A DNA stretch of 64,000 nucleotides from Streptomyces sp. NRRL S-118. GTDB lineage: Bacteria > Actinomycetota > Actinomycetes > Streptomycetales > Streptomycetaceae. Positions 37,103 to 44,368 of the stretch are shown here, piece by piece; position 1 is the first letter of the stretch; every line of letters begins with the position of its first letter. A program made the translations under genes and the position numbers. The DNA lies in the NCBI RefSeq assembly GCF_000716335.1, contig NZ_KL591002.1, positions 665,439 to 729,438 on the forward strand, written 5' to 3'. The notes under the pieces were generated by a model. The model saw only the letters and a list, made by a program, of their open reading frames with translations, did no database searches and had not been told where the DNA came from.

Positions 37103-37983
37103 CGTACGTCCTGGACACACCGCCGAAGGCCGCGGCGCCCACCGCGCGCGGCGCCCGCCGCAGAGCGGCGCTGCACTGGATCGGTGTGCACGCGCTGGGT
37201 GTCGCGGCCGCGCTGTTCTTCGTGCTGCCGTTCGTCTTCCTCTTCCTCACCTCCCTGATGAGCGACCAGCAGGCGCTCACCCGCGACCTCGTCCCGGACA
37301 CCTGGGAGTGGGGCAATTACCGACGGGTGTGGGAGACGCCCGGGTTCCTCACCTGGTGGCGCAACACCCTGCTGTACGCCGGGCTGGGGACGCTGCTGAC
37401 GGTCGTCTCGTCCGTGCCCGTCGCGTACGCGCTCGCGAAGTTCCGCTTCCGGGGGCGGCGGCCGGCGCTGATGCTGGTGATCTCGATGATGATGCTGCCG
37501 CCCCAGGTGGTCGTCATCCCGATGTACCTGTTCTGGGCGAAGCAGCTGGACCTGTCGGGCAGTCTGTGGCCGCTGATCGTCCCGATGGCGTTCGGGGACG
37601 CCTTCTCCATCTTCCTGCTGCGGCAGTTCCTGCTCACCATCCCGGACGAGTACCTGGACGCGGCGCGGATCGACGGCTGCGGCGAACTGCGGACACTCGT
37701 CCGGGTGGTTCTTCCGATGGCGAAGCCGGGTGTCGCCGCGGTCGCGCTGTTCCAGTTCTTCCACGCCTGGAACGACTACTTCGGGCCGCAGATCTACGCG
37801 TCGGAGAACCCGGCCGCCTGGACGCTGAGTTACGGCCTGGAGTCCTTCAAGGGGGCGCACCACACCGACTGGAACCTGACCATGGCCGCGACCGTCCTGG
37901 TGATGGCCCCGGTCATCCTCGTCTTCTTCTTCGCCCAGAAGGCATTCGTCGAGGGCGTCACACTCACCGGAGTGAAGGGCTGA
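37099..37983 (+). CDS. Sugar ABC transporter permease (MalG/UgpE type)
   Basis: 294 residues with six membrane helices. The conserved ATPase-contact loop is DAARIDGCGELRTLVRVVLP (about residues 190-209), and the C-terminus FAQKAFVEGVTLTGVKG is the standard MalG-type ending. It pairs with the preceding permease. It overlaps that gene by four bases and is followed after 7 bases by the GH4 glycosidase gene, so uptake and hydrolysis are co-expressed. Confidence 0.94.
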   Translation: MTYVLDTPPKAAAPTARGARRRAALHWIGVHALGVAAALFFVLPFVFLFLTSLMSDQQALTRDLVPDTWEWGNYRRVWETPGFLTWWRNTLLYAGLGTLLTVVSSVPVAYALAKFRFRGRRPALMLVISMMMLPPQVVVIPMYLFWAKQLDLSGSLWPLIVPMAFGDAFSIFLLRQFLLTIPDEYLDAARIDGCGELRTLVRVVLPMAKPGVAAVALFQFFHAWNDYFGPQIYASENPAAWTLSYGLESFKGAHHTDWNLTMAATVLVMAPVILVFFFAQKAFVEGVTLTGVKG

Positions 37984-37990
37984 GCCGATC

Positions 37991-39262
37991 ATGAAACTGG
38001 CCGTAGTGGGGGGCGGGTCGACGTACACGCCCGAGCTGATCGACGGGTTCGCGCGCCTGCGTGACACCCTCCCGATCAGCGAACTGGTGCTGGTCGACCC
38101 GGCCGCCGAGCGCCTGGAGGCGGTCGGCGGGCTGGCCCGCCGGATCTTCGCCAAGCAGGGGCACGACGGGCTCATCACGACCACGTCCGACCTGGACGCG
38201 GGCGTCGACGGCGCCGGCGCCGTCCTGCTGCAGCTGCGCGTCGGCGGCCAGGCGGCCAGGGAGCGGGACGAGACCTGGCCGCTGGAGTGCGGCTGCGTCG
38301 GGCAGGAGACGACCGGCGCCGGCGGTCTGGCGAAGGCGCTGCGCACGGTGCCGGTGGTGCTCGACATCGCCGAACGCGTACGGCGGGCCAGTCCGGAGGC
38401 GTGGATCGTCGACTTCACCAATCCGGTCGGGATCGTGACCCGCGCGCTGCTCCGGGCGGGCCACAAGGCGGTGGGACTGTGCAACGTGGCCATCGGCTTC
38501 CAGCGGAAGTTCGCCGCGCTGCTCGGCGTCGCCCCGGAGGCGGTGCACCTGGACCACGTCGGGCTGAACCACCTGACCTGGGAGCGCGGGGTGCGGCTCG
38601 GCGGGCCGGACGGCGAGGACGTGCTGCCGGGACTCCTCGCCCGGCACGGGGACGCCATCGCCGGCGACCTGCGGCTGCCGCGGGCCGTGCTGGACCGGCT
38701 GGGGGTCGTGCCCTCCTACTACCTGCGCTACTTCTACGCGCACGACGAGGTCGTACGGGAGCTGGGCACCAAGCCGTCGCGGGCGGCGGAGGTCGCCGCG
38801 ATGGAGCGGGAGCTGCTGGCGATGTACCGAGACCCGGCGCTGGAGGAGAAGCCGGAACTGCTGGCCCGGCGGGGCGGGGCCTTCTACTCGGAGGCGGCGG
38901 TGGACCTGGTGGCGGCGCTGCTCGGCTCCGGCGCCGGCGGGCCGCGGCTGCAGGTGGTCAACACGTACAACGACGGGACGCTGCCGTTCCTGCCGGACGA
39001 CGCGGTCATCGAGGGGCAGGCGGCGGTGGACGCCGGCGGTCCGGTGCCGCTGGCGGTGCCGGAACCGGACCCGCTGTACGCCGGGCTGATCGCGCACGTC
39101 ACGGCGTACGAGGACCTGGCGCTCCAGGCCGCGCTGCGCGGGGGCCGCGACCGGGTGTTCAGGGCGCTGCTCGCCCATCCCCTGGTGGGGCAGTACGAGC
39201 TCGCCGAAGGGCTGACGGACCGGCTGATCGCGCACAACCGGGAGCACCTGGCGTGGGCGTGA
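37991..39262 (+). CDS. GH4 family glycosidase (6-phospho-beta-glucosidase type)
   Basis: 423 residues. GH4 enzymes use NAD and a divalent metal in an unusual oxidation-elimination mechanism. The N-terminal NAD site is GGGSTYTPEL, the metal-binding Cys is in GLCNVAIGF (about residue 163) and the His in GLNHLTW (about residue 193). Sequence context (VGGQAARERDETWPLECG) resembles the phospho-beta-glucosidase branch. It hydrolyses a disaccharide, typically one carrying a 6-phosphate, in the cytoplasm. Its stop overlaps the following sugar-kinase start (GTGA). Confidence 0.92.
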   Translation: MKLAVVGGGSTYTPELIDGFARLRDTLPISELVLVDPAAERLEAVGGLARRIFAKQGHDGLITTTSDLDAGVDGAGAVLLQLRVGGQAARERDETWPLECGCVGQETTGAGGLAKALRTVPVVLDIAERVRRASPEAWIVDFTNPVGIVTRALLRAGHKAVGLCNVAIGFQRKFAALLGVAPEAVHLDHVGLNHLTWERGVRLGGPDGEDVLPGLLARHGDAIAGDLRLPRAVLDRLGVVPSYYLRYFYAHDEVVRELGTKPSRAAEVAAMERELLAMYRDPALEEKPELLARRGGAFYSEAAVDLVAALLGSGAGGPRLQVVNTYNDGTLPFLPDDAVIEGQAAVDAGGPVPLAVPEPDPLYAGLIAHVTAYEDLALQAALRGGRDRVFRALLAHPLVGQYELAEGLTDRLIAHNREHLAWA

Positions 39263-40248
39263 ACCCCGCCGCCGCACTCGTGCTGGCCATCGACGCGGGC
39301 AACAGCAAGACGGACGTCGCCGTGGTCCGGGCGCACGACGGGGCGGTGCTCGGCGCGGCGCGCGGCGGGGGCTTCCAGCCGCCGGTGGTCGGGGTGGAGG
39401 CCGCGATCGACGTGCTCGCCGACGCGGTCGTCGCGGCGGCCGCCGCCGCGGGGCTGGGCGGACCGCCGTACGCCGCGCACGTGTCCGCCTGTCTCGCCAA
39501 CGCCGACCTGCCGGTGGAGGAGCGGGAGCTGGCGGACGCGGTACGGGCACGGGGCTGGGCCGGCTCCGTCGCGGTCCGCAACGACACCTTCGCGATCCTG
39601 CGGGCCGGGGTGGAGGAGCCCCGCGGCGTGGCCGTGGTCTGCGGGGCCGGCATCAACTGCGTGGGCATGCGGCCGGACGGGCGCACGGCGCGCTTCCCCG
39701 CGCTCGGCAGGATCTCCGGGGACTGGGGCGGCGGCAGCGGTCTCGCCGAGGAGGCGCTGTGGTGGGCGGCCCGCGCGGAGGACGGGCGCGGGGAGCCGAC
39801 GGAGCTGGCGCGCGCGCTGCCGGCGCACTTCGGGCTCGACTCGATGTACGCCCTCATCGAGGCGCTGCACCGGGGGCGCATCCCGGCCGGGCGGCGCCAC
39901 GAGCTGGCGCCGGTGCTGTTCGCGACGAGCGCGGCGGGGGACGCGGTCGCCCGTGCGCTGGTGGAGCGGCTCGCGCAGGAGGTCGTCGCGATGGCGTCGG
40001 TGGCGCTGTCCCGGCTGGACCTGCTGGACGAGGAGGTGCCGGTGGTGCTGGGCGGCAGTGTGCTGGCGGCCCGGCACGCGCAGCTCAACCCCCGGATCGC
40101 CGAGCTCCTCGCGGCCAGGGCCCCGAAGGCGGTCACGGCCGTCGTCACCGAACCGCCGGTGCTGGGCGCCGGTCTGCTGGGGCTGGACCACCTGGGCGCA
40201 CCGGCCCGCGCCCGGACGGGGCTGCGGGCGTGCTACGCGGGGAGGTGA
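39259..40248 (+). CDS. BadF/BadG-type sugar kinase (N-acetylglucosamine kinase-like)
   Basis: 329 residues with an actin-like ATPase fold. The phosphate-1 motif AIDAGNSKTDVAVV is at the N-terminus, the central RNDTFAILRAG and CGAGINCVG segments hold the catalytic Asp and phosphate-2 region, and VVLGGSVL forms the adenosine motif. The family includes N-acetylglucosamine kinases. GTG at 39259 overlaps the GH4 stop; a GTG at 39253 is a near alternative. It probably phosphorylates either the imported disaccharide, making a GH4 substrate, or the released sugar. Confidence 0.88.
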   Translation: MNPAAALVLAIDAGNSKTDVAVVRAHDGAVLGAARGGGFQPPVVGVEAAIDVLADAVVAAAAAAGLGGPPYAAHVSACLANADLPVEERELADAVRARGWAGSVAVRNDTFAILRAGVEEPRGVAVVCGAGINCVGMRPDGRTARFPALGRISGDWGGGSGLAEEALWWAARAEDGRGEPTELARALPAHFGLDSMYALIEALHRGRIPAGRRHELAPVLFATSAAGDAVARALVERLAQEVVAMASVALSRLDLLDEEVPVVLGGSVLAARHAQLNPRIAELLAARAPKAVTAVVTEPPVLGAGLLGLDHLGAPARARTGLRACYAGR

Positions 40249-40426
40249 CCGGCCGGCCGGGCGGCACCGGAACGGGAACCGATCGGGGCCGGGCCGCGTA
40301 TTCACAGGGGGATCGAATGAAGGTGCGACCGGCCGTTCAGCACGATAGGAACAAGATCGAGTCAAGCCTGGTGTGAATGTCGGCCCCTCCGGCCATACTG
40401 CGGGCAGCGACCGAGGGGGAGGTCAC

Positions 40427-41908
40427 GTGACATACGCACCGGATGTGCCGAACGGGCCGCCGAACGCGCCGGGCGCGCCGCCGTCGCCGGCCGGCCCGCC
40501 GTCCGTTCCATCGCAGTCCGTTCCGCCGGTGTCCGTGCTGCCGCCGTCCGCTCCGGCGGCGGCCGCCGCGCCCGCGGCACCCGTGCCCGTGCCCGTGCCG
40601 TCCGCGCGCGGCGCGTGGGCCGAGGGGCGGGCGCGGCTGCGCGCCGCCGCCACGACCGAGCCGGGCCGGCTGCAGATCATCGGAGCCGTACTGGCGCTGC
40701 TGGTCGTGGTGTTCGGCGCCGTGACCGCGCTGGAGGTGGCCGACCGGGCCGCCGCGGCCGACGACGTGGTGAGCCGCAGCCAGCCGCTGAGCGCCGACGC
40801 CGCGGACATCTACCGCTCGCTCGCCGACGCCGACACGGCGGCCGCCAGCGGATTCCTGGCGGGCGCGCAGGAGCCGGCCGGGGTGCGCGAGCGGTACGCG
40901 TCGGACATCGCGACCGCGTCGAGGCTGCTCGTCAAGGCCGCGGCGAACACCGAGGGTTCGAGCCGGTCGGCACGCGAGATCGCCGCTCTCAACGAGGCGC
41001 TGCCGCGCTACACGGGGCTCGTGGAGCGCGCCCGCGCCGCGAACCGGCAGGGCCTGCCGCTCGGCGGCGCCTACCTGCGGTACGCCAACCAGCAGATGAC
41101 GGCCGAGATGCTGCCCGCCGCCGAGCGCCTGTACGCGGCGGAGACCGCACGGCTCGCGCGGGACGACCGGGACGCCCGGGCCTGGCCGTCGATCTCCCTC
41201 GCGGTGGGCGTCGTGGTCATCGGGGCGCTCGCCTGGGCGCAGCGGCGCACCTATCTGCGGACGAACCGGGTCCTCAACCAGGGCCTGCTCGCCGCGACCG
41301 CCGCGTCCGTGGTGGTGCTGCTGTGGCTGGCGGCGGGCCACACGATCGCGCGGAGCCAGCTCGCGGACGCCACCCGGTACGGCCAGGACTCGCTCCAGGT
41401 GCTGAACGAGGCCCGGATCAACTCCCTCAAGGCGCGCGCCAACGAGAACCTGACCCTGGTCGCGCGGGGTGCCGTGCTGACCGAGGACGGCAAGGACAAG
41501 TACGAGACCGACTACGGCACGGGCATGGACCGGCTCGGCTCGGCGCTCGCCCGGGCCGGCCGGCTCGCCGACGACGCCCCGGGCCGCGGGCCGGTCCAGG
41601 ACGCGGTGCAGCGGGTCGGCGAGTGGCGGGAGCGGCACGCGGCGGCACGCGCGACGGACGACGCCGGCGACTACGAAGGCGCCCTGGCCAGGGTCATCGG
41701 CGACGAGGAGTCCACCGGCCGGTCCTTCGACGAGGTGGACGCGGCGCTGAAGCAGGCGCTGGACCACGAGCAGGGCGAGTTCACCCGCGCCGCCGAGGAC
41801 GGCCGCGGCGCGCTGGCCGGACTGCCGGCCGGAGCGGCGGCGCTGGCCGTGCTCGGGGCGGTGGGGGCCATCATGGGCATCAACCGCAGGCTGTCGGAGT
41901 ACCGGTGA
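40427..41908 (+). CDS. glnX: GlnX-like membrane protein of the PknG signalling module
   Basis: 493 residues. A Pro/Ala-rich cytoplasmic N-terminus (1-75) is followed by a membrane helix (about 81-105), an extracytoplasmic helical domain (to about 250), two helices (252-270 and 284-305), a second extracytoplasmic helical domain and a last helix (about 462-485). The layout of four helices with two external four-helix sensor-like domains fits mycobacterial GlnX, which with GlnH links external amino acids to PknG. GTG at 40427 follows GGGGGAGG. Similarity is judged from topology and gene order rather than alignment. Confidence 0.8.
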   Translation: MTYAPDVPNGPPNAPGAPPSPAGPPSVPSQSVPPVSVLPPSAPAAAAAPAAPVPVPVPSARGAWAEGRARLRAAATTEPGRLQIIGAVLALLVVVFGAVTALEVADRAAAADDVVSRSQPLSADAADIYRSLADADTAAASGFLAGAQEPAGVRERYASDIATASRLLVKAAANTEGSSRSAREIAALNEALPRYTGLVERARAANRQGLPLGGAYLRYANQQMTAEMLPAAERLYAAETARLARDDRDARAWPSISLAVGVVVIGALAWAQRRTYLRTNRVLNQGLLAATAASVVVLLWLAAGHTIARSQLADATRYGQDSLQVLNEARINSLKARANENLTLVARGAVLTEDGKDKYETDYGTGMDRLGSALARAGRLADDAPGRGPVQDAVQRVGEWRERHAAARATDDAGDYEGALARVIGDEESTGRSFDEVDAALKQALDHEQGEFTRAAEDGRGALAGLPAGAAALAVLGAVGAIMGINRRLSEYR

Positions 41909-41925
41909 GGGTGAGGGGAGGCACG

Positions 41926-43068
41926 ATGAAGGACCTCGGCGAGGGGGCGGCCCGCACCCCGGACGGGCCGGCGGCCGGTGACCCGGCCGCGGACGCCGGC
42001 GCTCCCGGCGCACGGCACGGCTCCGCGGCGGCGCGCGGGCGGGCGGCGCACGGTGGTGTGCGCGCCCTGGGCCGGCGGGCCGCCGGCCGGCTGCGCGGCT
42101 GGGGCGGTGTCGCCGCGATGGCCGCCGCGTGCGGTCTGACCGCCGCGCTCACCCTGGTGCCGCTGTCGCGGGGCACCGGCCTGGGCTCCTCCGCGGTGTC
42201 CGGTGCGAGCGAGGCCCTGACGGCCGAGGCGGACACCTGCAAGGACCCCGAGGCCTCCCTGCGGCCGTCGGCGGCCGGCGGGCCCTCCATCGACGCCATC
42301 AAGGCGCGCGGCAAGCTCGTCGTCGGCGTCGACCAGAACAGCTACCGGTGGGGCTACCGCAACCCCGCGACCGGCACGCTGGAAGGCTTCGACATCGATC
42401 TCGCCCGCGCGATCGCCACCGACATCCTGGGGAGCCCGGACGCGGTCATCTTCCGGGCCATCCCCACCAACCAGCGGATCGCCGCGTTGGAGAGCGAGAA
42501 GGTCGACCTCGTCGTCCGCACGATGACGATCAACTGCAAGCGCATCCAGCAGGTGGCCTTCTCCACCGCCTACTTCCAGGCCGGCCAGCAGGTCCTCGCT
42601 CCGAAGGACTCCCCGGTCACCGGCTACAACGCGACCCTGTCCGGCAAGCGGGTCTGCTCGGCGGAGGGCTCGACGGCCTACGAGGCGCTGGCGAAGAAGT
42701 CGTACGGCGCCACGTTCCGGGACGAGAACGACGGCAGGGCGGACGACAAGGACCGGTACACCGTGCCCAACCAGCTGGACTGCCTGGTCCGGCTGCAGAT
42801 GGGCGAGGTGGACGCGGTCGTGACGGACAACGCCCTGGCCGCCGGGCAGGCCGCGCAGGACCCGGCGGTCGAGCTGAAGGGCGAGCCGTTCACCACGGAG
42901 TACTACGGCGTGGCCGCCAAGCTCGGCAAGGACGACCTGGTGCGGCGGGTCAACCAGGTGCTCGTCGAATACCGCAAGGGCGCCTGGACGAAGGCGTACG
43001 ACAAGTGGCTGAGCGCCGACCTGCCCGGGATAGCCGGGCCCCCGGCACCGAAGTACCGGGCGAGCTGA
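41926..43068 (+). CDS. glnH: GlnH-like amino acid-binding protein
   Basis: 380 residues. A basic cytoplasmic segment of about 58 residues precedes one membrane helix (about 60-80), then a family 3 solute-binding domain (about 120-365: IDAIKARGKLVVGVDQNSYR, EGFDIDLARAIA, VDLVVRTMTINCKR, GEVDAVVTDNALAA). Two Cys pairs (near TCKDP and INCKR, RVCSA and LDCL) could form disulfides. No good lipobox is present, so it is probably anchored by its helix. In mycobacteria GlnH binds aspartate/glutamate and signals to PknG. It is preceded by GAGGGGAGG and lies 17 bases behind the GlnX-like gene. Confidence 0.87.
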   Translation: MKDLGEGAARTPDGPAAGDPAADAGAPGARHGSAAARGRAAHGGVRALGRRAAGRLRGWGGVAAMAAACGLTAALTLVPLSRGTGLGSSAVSGASEALTAEADTCKDPEASLRPSAAGGPSIDAIKARGKLVVGVDQNSYRWGYRNPATGTLEGFDIDLARAIATDILGSPDAVIFRAIPTNQRIAALESEKVDLVVRTMTINCKRIQQVAFSTAYFQAGQQVLAPKDSPVTGYNATLSGKRVCSAEGSTAYEALAKKSYGATFRDENDGRADDKDRYTVPNQLDCLVRLQMGEVDAVVTDNALAAGQAAQDPAVELKGEPFTTEYYGVAAKLGKDDLVRRVNQVLVEYRKGAWTKAYDKWLSADLPGIAGPPAPKYRAS

Positions 43069-43099
43069 CCGACATGGGCACGAGGCGGAGAGGTGATCG

Positions 43100-44368
43100 A
43101 TGGGCGTCACGGGACCCCCTGGTCCGGTGATGGACCGGGACGAGGTGGACCGTGCGCTGGCGCGGCTCGGGGCGGAGCACAAGGCGGTCGAGGACTCGCT
43201 GCTCGCCCTGCAGGACCACGCGGGCCGCAGGCTCCTCGAGGGCGCCGAGCTGACCGGCACGACCAAGGAGCGCTGGGCCGACACGGAGCGGACGATCAGC
43301 CTGCTGTGGACGTACTTCGACGTGTACACCGCCGCCCTGGAGGAGGCGCGTGAGGTGCGGGCGCGGCGGCGCTGGCCGGGCCGGGACGAGCTGGCCGAGC
43401 TGACGGAGCGGCTGCGCGGCGAGAGCGTCACGGTCTCCGGCACCACCACGCTCGCCGAGCGGTTCACGCTCGCGGGACTGCTCGACCGGATGAACGAGCT
43501 GTACGCGCGGTCGCTCGACATGGTGGTGACGGCGGACGCGGTGTGGTCCGCGCTGCCCGCTCGTATAGACCTCCTGGCGGCCGAGCTGAACCGCACCCGG
43601 TCGCTGGCCCACTCGGTGGGCGTGCGGCCCGGTGAGCACCCGGCCGGCGACGACCTGGAGGCCATCACGCACGAGCTGGCCTCGCTGCGCTCCCAGGTCG
43701 TGACGGACCCGCTGGCGTTCTGGCGGCCGGCCGCGGGCAGTTCCGCGCCCGGAGGCGGCCGGCCGGACACCGACCGGTACGACCGGGCGGCGAGGGCGCT
43801 GGAGGACGTACGGCGGGAGATCGAGGCGGTGCTCCAGGTCCGGCAGGACTCGGAGGCGCGGCTGCTGCGGCTGCGGGACGTGCTGTCGCGCGCGGACCGC
43901 ACGCTCGCGGAGGCGCGGGCGGCCCGGGGCGAGGTGCTGGCGAAGATCGCCGCCTCGGAGGTGCCGGCGGTCAGCGGCCCGCCGACCGCGCTGCAGGAGC
44001 GGCTGGCGACGGCCGCCGAGTACCGGCGCCATGCCCAGTGGCACCGGCTGTCGCCGCTGCTGGAGGCGCTGGAGCAGCAGGCCGAGGAGGAACTGCTGCG
44101 GGCGCGCGAGTCGTTGACGGCCGTCACCGCGCCGCTCGCCGTCCGCGCGGAGCTGCGCGGCCGGCTGGACGCGTACAAGGCGAAGGTCGCCCGGCACGGC
44201 ATGGCGGAGGATCCGCTGCTGATCGAGCGGTACGACGTGGCGCGCCGGATGCTGTGGAGCGCGCCGTGCGACCTGCGGGCCGCGGAGCAGGCGGTCCTGC
44301 GCTACCAGCAGGCCGCCGCCGAAGTCCTGTCGGGGGCCGGTCCCGTGGACCGTAGGGGGAGCCAGTGA
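43100..44368 (+). CDS. Helical, coiled-coil-rich protein between glnH and pknG
   Basis: 422 residues, cytoplasmic, without membrane helix or signal. It is almost entirely helical and rich in Glu, Arg, Ala and Leu, with heptad-like stretches at about 10-90, 235-300 and 310-370. A Gly/Pro gap sits near residue 215 (GSSAPGGGRP). No enzyme motif is recognised. ATG at 43100 follows GGAGAGG. Its stop overlaps the kinase start by four bases (GTGA), so it is made in step with PknG and is probably a scaffold, adaptor or substrate of the kinase. Confidence 0.75.
   Translation: MGVTGPPGPVMDRDEVDRALARLGAEHKAVEDSLLALQDHAGRRLLEGAELTGTTKERWADTERTISLLWTYFDVYTAALEEAREVRARRRWPGRDELAELTERLRGESVTVSGTTTLAERFTLAGLLDRMNELYARSLDMVVTADAVWSALPARIDLLAAELNRTRSLAHSVGVRPGEHPAGDDLEAITHELASLRSQVVTDPLAFWRPAAGSSAPGGGRPDTDRYDRAARALEDVRREIEAVLQVRQDSEARLLRLRDVLSRADRTLAEARAARGEVLAKIAASEVPAVSGPPTALQERLATAAEYRRHAQWHRLSPLLEALEQQAEEELLRARESLTAVTAPLAVRAELRGRLDAYKAKVARHGMAEDPLLIERYDVARRMLWSAPCDLRAAEQAVLRYQQAAAEVLSGAGPVDRRGSQ

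Noticed and set aside
40317..40376. 19-codon ORF between the sugar kinase and glnX-like genes
   Set aside because: Too short to support, without attenuator-like structure or repeated codons that would mark a leader peptide.
42109..42160. Possible lipobox (AAAC) in the GlnH-like protein
   Set aside because: The Cys lies inside the membrane helix rather than at its end, and the -3 residue is Ala, so a helix anchor is more likely.
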